This document shows, piece by piece, positions 12,483-23,044 of a stretch of DNA of 52,598 nucleotides (its first letter is position 1; each line of letters opens with the position of its first letter). Origin of the DNA: Chromera velia (Eukaryota; Sar; Chromeraceae); the NCBI GenBank assembly GCA_018398765.1, contig JAHBMJ010004152.1, forward strand, positions 10,001-62,598. Direction: 5' to 3'. The position numbers were made by a program, and so were the translations under genes. The notes beneath the pieces are model-generated. The model saw only the letters and a list, made by a program, of their open reading frames with translations. It made no database searches and was not told the origin of the DNA.

Positions 12483-12751
12483 TGAAACGAAACCATAGCC
12501 AGCATGAGGCTCAGATAACAGATTAGAAGGTCTGTTCTTAGAAGCGTTCCCTAGAAGTCCTACTTCAAAGTCCGGTTCTCCTGATAGTCAATCTGAATGT
12601 TATGAACACAAGCCGTCCTGAAGCTATATCGATTGGAGTGGCTAGTACGGGCGCACGTGTTTCTGCTCGGTTCCGCAAGACAGGCTCATGCGTTCTCTTA
12701 ACGCCACTGACCGGCCCACGCCAACGCTTAGAGGCGGCGCGGCTACGAGCA
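12483..12751 (-). repeat. Candidate 5' LTR of the gypsy element
   Basis: Pairs with 5094-5362 over 269 bases without a gap. It lies 112 bases upstream (on minus) of the gag ATG. All 28 differences between the copies are transitions. Confidence 0.7.
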
Positions 12752-14229
12752 TTCGATTACGTCACAAAGAGTGTGCAGGGCGATTTTTCGATGATGCAGA
12801 GCTGAAGTGACTCGATGACGGATTGGAAGACACGCTTGGTCGGACGGGGCATCTCACTGAAAACCAGCTTCAGCAAGTTATTGGAGTCTACCCCCACTTC
12901 AGCCGTGACTCCCGCTTTCCAGACGCATTTCAAGACAGGCAAGAGGCACTCTAAAAAATCAATGAGGTCATGAGCAGCGTAGAGTTCAGCTCGGGTAGAA
13001 GACTGGGCGACTCACTTTTGGGAAAATGCCCGCCAGTGTAGGATAACAGACTTTAAAGTGAAGAGCCACCCAGACTATGGATGTGCATTTCCGGTAGACC
13101 CCAATGCGGCATCGCTCCATGACTTAGTGGAGAGGGGGGATGATGTGGAAGGGACATCAGAGCGAGAGATACGAAGGATGCGGGAGGTGGCGGTGCGTCA
13201 GGCATAACGGAGAAGGGAAAGGAGATAATCAGTGTTGGCGTGAGTGGGAGCGGAGGAATGATGGCTCAGTTGATTGCACTCTTGTAACAAGTCGGGGCAA
13301 GTATCTCGTCCAACCTCCGTAATGCGGCACTAATGCCTCAAGCTCTGCCGCACCGATAGGCAACGCAACGGCTCGGGACCAGCCAAGTCGGGCCGACCAA
13401 TGCACGCCCACCTCCTCTCTATAAGTGGTTGATTACACCATACGATATATCGATACCTCAGCTTAGGCTGGGGAACGCCCCGCCCTGCTAGCTCTGGCGA
13501 CAGATAGACATAGTGGGAAGGCCCTAGGGCAGAACATATCAATCAATCAATCAAAAATCAATATCACAACGGCACACAACACTTATTGAGATTAGTGATT
13601 CATTAAGAGTTTGAAAATCAATTTGAAGTACAACTAGAGTTAAGCCGGAAGGTTCAGTCTACTGGTTCATCATCTAGTTCTTCATATAAAACCCGGAACA
13701 TCAATGCTATGCTATGCTATTGAAGAGGATTTTATGATTCTAAATTTCTAATTAATTAGCCGTCCCCCGGCAGTGGACCTCGGGGCAAACCTGAAACACA
13801 AATCCTAATCCTAATTGATTCGGATATCGTCGTAGCTCCGAAAGAAAGTTGCATCTAGAGTTGTATATAGTAGATTTGGTGGTAAGACGCTCTGGCCCAG
13901 ACTCTGGGAAGTCGAGTATGCCGTCAGGGGTCAGGTGGGGGGAGATGTGGAGGAGTAAAGGGGGCATCGGACTAGGCATCGGAAAGCAACCGGGGACTCA
14001 AGCAGGGACGCAGCTATTCAGCAAGGAAAACAACGAAGAACATCCAGAGGAAGACCGGGTGGAACACCTGCATGAAAAGGTCGCCGACTGGATCCAGAAA
14101 GAGGAACGAGGAATCAAGAGCAAAATCTCACTTGAGCAAAGAATTTAGAGCAGAAGAAAGGGGGGAAACAGTCAAAGAAGCGTGCGAATGAAGAAATGAA
14201 AAAAAGAAAAGAGAAAAAGAAGCGAAAAA

Positions 14230-14394
14230 AGAAAGAACGACAGAAGGAAGGGAAGAGGAAAGAAGGAAGGAAGGAAAGAAAGAAAGAAAGAAAGAAAGAA
14301 AGAAAAGAAAAGAAAGAACGAAAGAAAGAAAGAAAGAAAGAAAGAAAGAAAAAAAGAAGAAAAGAAAGAAAGAAAGAAAGAAAGAAAGAAAAGA
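14230..14394 (+). repeat. (GAAA)n microsatellite
   Basis: About 165 bases of near-continuous GAAA and GAAAA units. Similar tracts occur at 51190-51250 and, as TTTC, at 6320-6396. Confidence 0.95.
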
Positions 14395-14556
14395 CAGGCA
14401 GACTATATGTTTCTTCTTCTTCTCCCTCCAGACAGACAGGCTATATGTTTCTTCTTCTCCCTTCTTTTCTTCAGACAGACTATATGTTTCTTCTTCTCCC
14501 TTCTTTTCTTTCAGACAGACAGGCAGACAGGCAGACAGGCAGACAGGCAGGCACAC
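14395..14556 (-). repeat. Three tandem copies of the GAAGAAACATATAG-(TCTG)n module
   Basis: On minus, three successive units read (A/G)-rich leader, GAAGAAACATATAG, then TCTG repeats. Units lie at about 14400-14440, 14440-14478 and 14480-14545. The same module occurs at about 18815-18860 and 18905-18990 (plus) and 51935-51985 (minus). Confidence 0.8.
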
Positions 14557-15526
14557 TCACACACACACACACACACACGCCGAACGACCCACATATTTGC
14601 ACATGAAAGCACGGACGAACCATGAACATCTCCACTTGCCCTCACTCAGACACAAACACGCAGAAAGAAGATCAGAACGTCCATGCCGCCTTGGCGCCCT
14701 CCCAAACGCACATCCTCAGCTGCTTACGCAAACTTAGGGGACGCTCAGGAGCGCATCTACATTTGAACTCATACAGAATCACACAACATCCAGGTACTCA
14801 CACGCAGTCACATGCAACAGCAATCGAACATGGCAAACTCACATACAGGCATCATACAAGGACGCAGAACACCACCACACAGACAAACAGAAAAAGAAAA
14901 CAGGGTGGGGGTGGGTCAAAGAACGAAGAGGCAATATTCCTCTTCTCGAGAGAGATCTGATTCATACGTGTTCATTCATTCAACAAACGATGTATTCAAG
15001 CGGTCACGTCAAATGCTTTTGGTTGTCATCTTTCTTGTGCTGTCCCATCGAGGAGCAAAATTTCAAACTGTAAACCCAAAAGGGCTCCTCCAACAGACAC
15101 AGACAGATAGAATAAAGATCGTTGATTCGGTAGACAGAGAATGAAGAGAAGAGACGGGAAGGCTGAATCCTTTGAAGCCTTCCCTGTTTCCTTCCCTCTA
15201 GATCATATGCTACTAGAGTGGCACGAACAGTACATCACGCTCTCTTCAGGCATCCTTGTCTGAAGTAGTGGAGCGGTCTTCGTCTCTTTGCGTGCATCAC
15301 TCGAGCCGTCTCCCCCTCCTCCCTCTTATCTCAGTTCATTACAACCCAACCGACCGACCCATCCAGAGCGATGGCTCCAAGACGGTTGGTTCAGGGTACC
15401 GCACTACGAAGAGCGAGGAAAAGCCCCGCGTCCTTTCTTTCTTCCGCTTCAAAACGAAGAGCAGAGCAGTCGCATGGACATGACCGGATTCGAAAAATCA
15501 CCAACTCAAGAAGTTCGATCGTCTCC

Positions 15527-16114
15527 TCACTCCCCCTTGAGCACTCTAGACTTGTATGCGATCTCTGCAAGAAGCTTCGTGTCTGTGTACCCCCCACCCA
15601 GAGTCTCCTCAAATCCCTCTGAAACAACCTCAACCTTGTCCTTCATAGTCTGTCTGTACTTCTGGGCGTAGACATCCATGTACCTCAGAGACCCGTGATA
15701 ACCCCCCAGGTTCCACCCTTCGATGGGCGTGTTGAATCCTGCCAGGAAGCGGGAGAGCATCAGGTTTCTGGGGCCTGAGACGAAGGTCTTGAGGAACTGC
15801 TGGTCTCTCTGGATTCTGTTGGCAGGCATCATGGCTGTCTGGTACAGGAACATCACCAGCAGCATGAAGGTCCACATGGTGGCTGCAATGGTGAAATCTA
15901 GAGCGAACAGACCCTTGAACTGGTCATCGTACAGTGCAAGAGACTCAGTGGGAAGCTCATCAAGAGCACCCGACAACGATGTTGAGGGAGCAGTCTCCTC
16001 GGAAAGGGGGGAGACGGTCCGTGGTCGTGAGAGAAGTTTAGAAGAGCGCATCAGCGACGGCTGAAAGGCAGCCGCGCCCAGCAAGAGGCAAGCAAATACA
16101 CACGCACGGAGCAT
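15527..16114 (-). CDS. Nucleus-encoded plastid-targeted single-pass membrane protein, unknown function
   Basis: A single exon encodes 195 aa, from the ATG at 16114 to TGA at 15527. Residues 1-16 are a clear signal peptide (MLRACVFACLLLGAAA), followed by Phe-Gln-Pro and a Ser/Arg-rich segment with few acids (about 17-38). This two-part leader, with Phe just after the cleavage site, is typical of proteins sent to red-lineage secondary plastids. Residues about 72-92 form one membrane helix (FTIAATMWTFMLLVMFLYQ). The remaining 100 residues are soluble, with a Tyr/Gly-rich stretch and no motif I know. The gene is divergent from the PTEN gene, with 560-660 bases between starts. Localisation is inferred from the leader; the role is unknown. 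Confidence 0.8.
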   Translation of the reverse strand: MLRACVFACLLLGAAAFQPSLMRSSKLLSRPRTVSPLSEETAPSTSLSGALDELPTESLALYDDQFKGLFALDFTIAATMWTFMLLVMFLYQTAMMPANRIQRDQQFLKTFVSGPRNLMLSRFLAGFNTPIEGWNLGGYHGSLRYMDVYAQKYRQTMKDKVEVVSEGFEETLGGGYTDTKLLAEIAYKSRVLKGE

Positions 16115-16678
16115 GCTTGCAGTGTTCTATTTCTGAGACCTTCTCTTCAAATCTCGCCACACCTGCCTGCTTCTTCCACACCCGATCTACGAAAATGATA
16201 TTCAGCCCTGTCGAAGGATTCCAATCCCCTCTCCACGACTATACCTGTTGTTATCGAAGAGACGCCTAACTCCATCACCTAGCTGCCTTCCTTAATTGGT
16301 TAGATGGTGAAGTATAAGTATTAGGGGCCCTTGATTTTTGGGCAAAAATTTCACATCGCCTTTCGAGCCTCCAACATTCTTCATGCAGAGCCTCCCTCGA
16401 TCAGCCATCCGTGGAACTCTCTCATTTTGACGCACGCAAATCGTCCTCCTGAGCCCGACCGAGCTATGCACATCATGGCATGCAAAAAAAAGGGGGCCGA
16501 GCTAACTCTTGCGCGAGCTTAATTGGGCCTCTCGCATGCATGCCGATCGGTTTTTGTGCCGACTTGCATGCAGAGTATACGCGGTCTGAGTATACCTCTC
16601 TGTCGACGAAAAGACCTGTAGATACAAGGACACACGCCGTTATGAAGGCATAATTTTGCTTTTCACATCTTTTCTGCG
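16115..16678. promoter_or_regulatory. Shared divergent promoter region
   Basis: The plastid-protein gene and the PTEN gene start back to back here. The stretch contains several GCATGC motifs (for example near 16480, 16535 and 16565) but no TATA box I would defend. Its regulatory role is inferred only from position. Confidence 0.4.
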
Positions 16679-16774
16679 ATGAAGGGATCCCTGCTTCTGC
16701 CCACCAAGGCCGTTCCAACCCGTTCGTAAGTGAACCAGTATAAGATCGATAATAATTTTCTGACCCAAAAAAGC

Positions 16775-18848
16775 ATGCAGACGGGAGGTGCCCCTTCCAC
16801 CCAACCCTCTTTGGACCCCCACATCCGCTTTTGTCTCTCCCACGCAGACACGCTGAGGTACCACCCTGTGGCGGGCTTTCTGGGTGAATTGTCTGAAGAG
16901 GCTAAGCAGGCCAACGAGCGTACTGAGTTTTTTGCTTCTGAAGAAGAAGACGATGACGAGGATGAGGACGAAGAAGGGTCGCATGAACCGGAGAACCAGG
17001 CAAGGAGGTTCACGGCCAAGCACAAAAGCACGGGGGGACTAACGGAGGGTGAGAAGAGTGACCATGAAGGCGCCAACTCGAAATGCTGCGGGCCGGGGAA
17101 GAGGAAGAGCAGGGCAGCAGAGCCCCCTTCCCCCTCAGCTGCCCGAGACAGAGAGGCGGCAGACTCAGACGAGGACAGTGAAGGTGGGCACGCAGGCAAG
17201 GGGGACAAGAAGAAGCCACCGAAGGGAAAACACGTTGCGGCAGACCCAAGGTCAGAGCTTGAGCCACCAAATGTGTGCGTGTGCGATTGCATGTGTTTGA
17301 GTGTGCATGTGGGCTACGTGCATGTACATGCATGCATGTAGGAGACGTAGACGGCTCATGCACCTTGCGTGTCACCGTACGCGTGGCTGATGAATTGCAT
17401 GCGGCTCTCTGAGGCGGAGTTGTGCTGTGGGAAGGGGACGGGACGGACATTCCTTCAGTGCAAGTCTTCATGTTCATCTCTCTCTCTCTCCCTCCCTCCC
17501 TCCCTCTGATCGGAGAGTTTCAAGAGTGGACGGACAATTCAAAACACACAGAAATGATGAGCCATCAGCAGGTACGCAAAACAATGACCGATTTGTCCTC
17601 CCATGTCCCTCCTGAAGTCTCCATACTTCTGCATTGCATATGGTTGCTTCTCTGTGTTTTCTCCTTTACTCTCCCCCCTCTCACTCGACTGCAGTTTCCA
17701 CACCCGTGTGAGTGTGTTCGGCGCCGTGAGGGGCCTCGTGTCCAAAAAGAAGCGGCGTCTAATCTTCCAGGACTACAACCTGGACCTCGCCTACGTGACC
17801 AGCAGAGTGATCGCCATGGGGTTCCCATCCGCTGGCATGCAAGGTGAGGTGAGGTGGGGGGGTCATTTGGCGAATTGAAATTATTTGAAATCAGTCTTGC
17901 ATGTGTTTGCTTTTGGGAGGCAGCAGGGAATGCAGGCAGCTAGGAAGAATGGGATTGGCATTGTCGGAGGGAGGTTTCGATGAATCTCCCTCCATGGCTG
18001 ATCGAGGTGTGGATTCATTCATTCTGTGTCACGTGATCACTCCGATTTGGCTCTCATGAATCCTTTCCCCGAGAGAGAGAAAGAGCTTCGGTGTCCGTTT
18101 GGGTCCTTGCTCCGTGTTCGTCTCCATGATTCACCTTTCTTCTACCCTGTGGGGCTTTGATTATGTTGCAGCACTGTTCAGAAACCCGCGAAGCGAAGTC
18201 AAGAGATACCTGGATACTTACCACAAAGACCACTACAAGGTAGGTCGGTGTGTTTCTTCGTGCTATGAGTGGGGCTTGGCTGGGTCCTGCTTTTCTTGCG
18301 ACAAGAAAGTGAAGGTTTGAATCATGCAAAGCGTCCCAAAGCAGGCTGGGTGGTATGTTTTTGGGTATCTCTTTTCTGTTGTGTGTTGATTCAATGAATT
18401 CGAAGATAAGTGTTTTCTTTCCTTCCTTGTGTTCTCTTCCCTCTGTTCTTCCCTCCTTTCCTGCCTGATTCCTCGTTCGTCCAGCGACTCTCGTTCCACT
18501 TTGAATTTCTCTCCTTCTTTATGAATCATGCGTCCAAGGCTCTGTGGAGCTGAAAGACAAAAAAAAAAGGTTATACTAGCACCAGATGGATTTGATGTCC
18601 AGATGATCGCAGAAGGAACCCAAATAACTGACAAATCAACTAACCTCTCAACGTCACATGTACCATTGGCGACCCCATTTGCCTGCTTGCATGGCTATCT
18701 TCTCGTGCTTGCTGATGCCTTACCATGCCTGAAGGGCAGATGGCATGATGGAGAGACAAATTTCCCACTCGAATGTGACACCCCTATATTGATCTCTGTC
18801 TTTCTCAAGAAAAGAAGGAAGAAGAAACATATAGTCTGTCTGTCTGTT

Positions 18849-18884
<36 letters not shown>

Positions 18885-21800
18885 CGTCGGTCCGTCGGTC
18901 CGTCTGGAGGGAGAAGAAGAAGAAACATATAGTCTGTCTGTCTGTCTGTCTGTCTGTCTGCCTGCCTGTCTGTCTGTCTGCACGAATGCAGCTGTACAAC
19001 CTCTGTGCGGAGGCCTCGATGAAATATCCTGCCTCCGACTTTTACGGAAGGGTTGCGGAGTTCGGATTTTTCGATCACTGCCCCCCCCCTCTCAGGTCGG
19101 ACGGTCGCTGGGGTGGGTCGGATGTGGCAAACAGGCCGACAGACTGGCAGATAGCCATATCTCCATATCGTCTCTCTCACCTGCAAATATGTTTACTCGT
19201 CTCGTTCTCTCTCTGTTTGTCTCTCTTCCNNNNNNNNNNNNNNNNNNNNNNNNNNNNNNNNNNNNNNNNNNNNNNNNNNNNNNNNNNNNNNNNNNNNNNN
19301 NNNNNNNNNNNNNNNNNNNNNNNNNNNNNNNNNNNNNNNNNNNNNNNNNNNNNNNNNNNNNNNNNNNNNNNNNNNNNNNNNNNNNNNNNNNNNNNNNNNN
19401 NNNNNNNNNNNNNNNNNNNNNNNNNNNNNNNNNNNNNNNNNNNNNNNNNNNNNNNNNNNNNNNNNNNNNNNNNNNNNNNNNNNNNNNNNNNNNNNNNNNN
19501 NNNNNNNNNNNNNNNNNNNNNNNNNNNNNNNNNNNNNNNNNNNNNNNNNNNNNNNNNNCCACACACACACACACACTCAACCGCGCGCGCGCACACACAC
19601 ACAAGACCTCTAAAACAGTCTCGCACATCCACTTGAAGACGACTTCCCTTTTCGCTTCCTTTAATCTCTTTTTTGTCTTTTCCTTAATGTGCAGATTGCT
19701 TCTGGAGATTTGTCGTGACCTCATGTCAGTCAGTCAGTCAGTCAGTCAATCAGTCCGTCAGTGCGTCAGTCAGTCAGTCCGTCCGTCCGTCCGTCCGTCA
19801 TCCATTCATTCATTCATTGATCCATTCATTCATTCATTCATTCATTCACCCATCCTTTCATTCACTCAGTAAGTCAGTCAGTCAACCAGTCAGTCCCTCC
19901 GTTTGTCGAAGGGTTTGGTCCAGGAGGAGGGAAGAGACGAGCTAAAGAAGATGCACGAAATAAGGAGGTTCTACAGGAACGAATTAAGAAGAGAGTCCCC
20001 TTTCTTCCATACATCTGAGAGGCCTTCGATTTTCCCCTGCCGGGTCGAGCTCGCAAGCAAGCGTGCGTATGCTTCCTTCCTCCCTTCCTTCCTTCCTTCC
20101 TTCCTTCTAAACGTGTGCTCCTCGCCCTCACTTTATCTTTTTTCCCCCCTCCCATATCGACACACCTAAACGACGGCCATTCTGTTTTTCTTTCATTGCC
20201 AAACAGAGCTGCCCAAAGCACATTTTTGCAACGCCGCATAACGTATTTCGTCGGAGAAACATTCGTTCTGTTTATATATTTGACCGATGTCATTTTTCAT
20301 ACGCATGCAGGGAGTGGCTCCAAGCAGATCCTCAGAACGTTGCCGTGATCCACTGCAAGGCCGGGAAGGGCCGCACAGGCGTTGCTGTGTGCGCCCTGCT
20401 CCTGGCTGTGGGGGCTACCAGTTGCCCTGCCGAGGCTTTCTCTGTATACGGCACCGCGAGGGCGCTTGATGGGAAGGTCGGTGGGTGGATGGCCCGGGTG
20501 GGTGGTTGGGGGGGGGTGCGTGACATCTTGAAATGAATTGCATCAGTTCTGCATTTGGATATGTACGTGTGTGTGCTTTTGTTTGTTCTTTCTCCTCTCT
20601 TTCCTGTTTCTTTGTGCGCGTGTTGAACCGAAGGCAGCAGTATGGGTATGAGTGATCGTGAGTCCAATTTCTTTTTTTGTTCTGATTCTTCTGTCTGGTC
20701 TTCTCTTTTTCGTGCAGGGTGTGACTATCCCGAGTCAATTTAGGTTCATCCGACACTTCTCCTATTTAATTGACAGCTTTCCGGGAGGTGCAGAGAAGCT
20801 GGTGGCCGTGGGGGAGCCCGATCTTCTCCCGATAGAGATCTGGCCCTCAGTCCTGTCCCAACCGTTCGACACCACAGTCACCTCTCGTCGGGACAAGAAA
20901 ATTCTCCCCTTGCTGTTGCGATTGGGGCCCTTCGGCACTAACGCCAAGCACAAGGCCGTGTGGGAGAAGTTGACGCCCACTGTGGTGTTCCAAGAGCGTA
21001 CGTTGCCAGACAAAGAAGGAAGGAAGTGGAAGGGAACGGAGGGGAGGTCCCTGACGATCAAACGATTCTCCACTGAGTCGGGGCATCACTTTATTGACTT
21101 GACATGCTCAGTGATCAGGCCGATGACTCAGGACTTTCTCCTGAAGGTCAAAGACGAGTCCCGTCATTTCGTTGCAGCTGCGTGGGTTTGTCTCCCTTTC
21201 CTCAAAAAAGTCACCACCCAGCAGACAAAGGCACCCCATGCAGCTGTTGCTGTCCTTCCCGCAGCCCCCCCTCCGCTGACTCCAGCTGACCCCGTGTCTG
21301 GTCCTAGTGGCAAGGAGGAGGTGGGAGAGTTGATGCTCGATGTGGAGCTTCTCCCTGCCAGCAAGACGATGGGGTTGGAATCTTTTTTGAGAAATGTGTC
21401 AGACATCGAAAGAGAGGCCAGGGAAGATGGACGGGAGGTGGATCTGGACATTGAAGGTGATTGTTTGACGGCATCCCTTGAGAAGACGGGGGTGATTTCG
21501 GGTGGTGCGGGGAAGCGAGAGCAAGAGAAACAAAAGGACAAGAAGAAAGACGACCAATCTGGAAGAGGGGGGATGCAGAGAACGGAGGAGAAGAAGAAGA
21601 CAGAAGACGAAGCTGAGCTTGAACACTTTGCCGCCTTTCTGAAGCCCGCCGCACCGAAAACCAGATCAAGTAGCAAAGACAAGGACAAGCAAAAGCAAAA
21701 ACAACAACACTCTCAACGATCACCCTCCCCCCAGCCGATCGCAGCCCTTCCAAGCACAGCCGCCCTCCCCCCCCCAACCCCCTCCATGCAAGCTTCATTC

Positions 21801-22660
21801 GACGATGGGAGTCCTAACGAAGTGTGGAAACAGTGGGAGTGCACTGACACTTCCACGCCGCAAGACGCCCTAGAGGTCGCACTAGGCGTGTCATCCAAAC
21901 ACACCCCGGCCACACGCGCCGCCGCAGCTGCCGCATGGGACCCCGTTGGGGCCCCCGGAGCCGACGCCGCGTCGTGTGACGTTGAGAGTCGGATGGATGA
22001 GGACGGCAAGAGCTTGCTGAGTAGGGCGGGAACGGGGGGAGCGGGGGGGGGGACGGGGCCTGCAGGGGAGACAGAGAAGGCGGTGGATCCTGTGTCTGAG
22101 AGAGAGAAGTGGCGGAGGGGGAAGGCGAGTAGCAGGGGTGCAAGCAGAGCGGGGGACAGGGGAGGCCACAGTCGTGGAGCGTCCGGAGCGACTCTGGGGG
22201 GAGGGGCGTGTGCTTTGGCAGCAGCGGATGAATTGGAAAGGGAGAAGTCGGTGAAGGAATGGGAGCAGGAGGATCATTTGAAGAAGGAAGACAACGTGAA
22301 CATGGGAGTGCCCGAGGGGGCAGAATTCACTTTTCTTTTCGAAAAGCGGGACCTGGATAAACTCGTGAAGGTCAGTCTCTTGTTGTATCATTTGTGTGTG
22401 AGTGTCATGATGCATTTTTGCATCATATGGATTGCTTCACTTGTGCGTGAATGATTTTCCTCGTGTACGATTTGATGGACGACAGATGTCCGAAAGTCCT
22501 TCGGGGTCTCTTTCAACTCTTTCTTTTCTCTCTACTGTCTTCCTGGTGACAGAAGCATCTAAGCATGCATCTTTTTACTCCACTTCGTCTCTTGGTAGAA
22601 ACCGAGAAAAGGAAAATTCGTAAGACAGGGATCCTTCAGTCAGCAAAGCAGACGATATGA
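16775..22660 (+). CDS. PTEN: PTEN-like phosphatidylinositol 3-phosphatase (8 exons)
   Basis: PTEN removes the 3-phosphate of PIP3 and opposes PI3-kinase at the membrane. Exons: 16775-17250, 17695-17843, 18172-18239, 18992-19095, 19695-19724, 20311-20476, 20718-22370, 22553-22660. Phases match at every junction, giving 917 aa. Seen: PIP2-binding motif SKKKRRLIFQDYNLDL (about 175-190), acid-loop FFDH (Asp about 259), P-loop HCKAGKGRTG (Cys about 291), TI loop GVTIPSQ (332-338), then a C2-like domain. All catalytic residues are present. Human PTEN is 403 aa; the excess here is an acidic/Lys-rich N-terminus of about 160 aa and about 350 low-complexity residues inside C2, before FTFLFEKRDLDKLVK. 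Exon 5 is only 30 nt but restores the CRDL/EWL motif. Less sure: the start (an exon at 16679-16725 spliced by a 48-nt intron is an alternative) and the last exon. Confidence 0.88.
18815..18990 (+). repeat. Two CATATAG-(TCTG)n modules next to a PTEN acceptor
   Basis: Two units of the dispersed module, each GAAGAAACATATAG followed by TCTG repeats (with TCCG variants in the first), end directly at the acceptor of the 18992 exon. This copy therefore supplies part of that exon's polypyrimidine tract. Confidence 0.85.
19230..19558. other. Assembly gap (329 N) in a PTEN intron
   Basis: The run of Ns lies in the intron between 19095 and 19695, beside a CA repeat. Its true length is unknown. Because the exons on both sides splice in phase (AG then A), no exon needs to be missing. 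Confidence 0.98.
19725..19885 (+). repeat. (TCAG)n, (TCCG)n and (ATTC)n simple repeats
   Basis: Degenerate tetranucleotide repeats start right after the donor of the 30-nt PTEN exon. Frames across them are not genes. Confidence 0.9.
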
Positions 22661-22769
22661 TTTCGACGCTTGCATCACGAATCAATTTCAAGAGGGAGTT
22701 GAGAGTCAATAAAAGAAAATGAATCTGGGAGTGCATGCGGTTTTTGAAGAGGCGTACTATGAGTGAGCA

Positions 22770-23009
22770 TCATGATCGATTGAGGTTCTTCTCCTCCGCT
22801 TGATTTCCATATAACTCCTTTGTGAAGCGGTACAAGATTCTCCGACACATTTCTGCATACATGCTCCCTCTGCAGGACGCGAAGAAACACAAAATTGTTG
22901 GGCCGCAATTCTGCATTCGAGCGTATTTTTCGTCTTGCTCCAAGACGGAGTCCAAGTAGGCGCCTGCATGGGCTTTGTCGTCCCTCGATCGATCCAAAGA
23001 GTTTTGCAA
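22770..23009 (-). CDS. Hypothetical small protein or exon fragment, tail-to-tail with PTEN
   Basis: A 79-codon open frame ending in TGA has protein-like composition: helical DDKAHAGAYLDSVLEQDEKY, a Cys-containing stretch CGPTILCFFASCRGS, then basic and acidic residues. There is no in-frame ATG near its beginning, so it may be a terminal exon or a relic. An ATG start near 23010 belongs to another frame. I do not recognise a family. Confidence 0.3.
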   Translation of the reverse strand: MQNSLDRSRDDKAHAGAYLDSVLEQDEKYARMQNCGPTILCFFASCRGSMYAEMCRRILYRFTKELYGNQAEEKNLNRS

Positions 23010-23044
23010 TTCATTGAATTAAGGAGAAAGGACCACGGATACAT

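Larger units (their letters stand above)
5094..12751 (-). mobile_element. Ty3/gypsy chromovirus-type LTR retrotransposon, decayed
   Basis: The minus strand reads gag, protease, reverse transcriptase, RNase H, integrase and chromodomain, the order of Ty3/gypsy chromoviruses. Equal-length 269-bp direct repeats flank it. The coding part is broken by about 12 in-frame stops (both TGA and TAA/TAG), frameshifts and an inserted TIR-element fragment (9669-10294). I found no clear target-site duplication, and the sequence after the 5' repeat does not begin with TGG as a normal primer-binding site would. The repeats are therefore LTRs by position and pairing, not by every hallmark. Confidence 0.8.
12752..15526. 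other. Intergenic, no gene seen; microsatellite-rich
   Basis: No reading frame here has protein-like content. 13760-14150 has mixed composition and may be old mobile DNA. The second half is dominated by a GAAA microsatellite and a dispersed CATATAG module, listed separately. Frames through the microsatellites are repeat translations. Confidence 0.6.

Noticed and set aside
5089-12756. 5-bp target duplication around the gypsy repeats
   Set aside because: The five bases outside the two repeats do not match under any boundary I tried, so no duplication is claimed.
17460-17572. An extra PTEN exon ending before GTACGC at 17573
   Set aside because: The phase needed to join the 17695 exon puts a TGA inside it, and direct splicing from 17250 to 17695 is already in phase.
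19903-20169. Open frame inside a PTEN intron
   Set aside because: It starts in simple repeats and ends in a TTCC repeat, and neither splice phase nor family similarity supports it.
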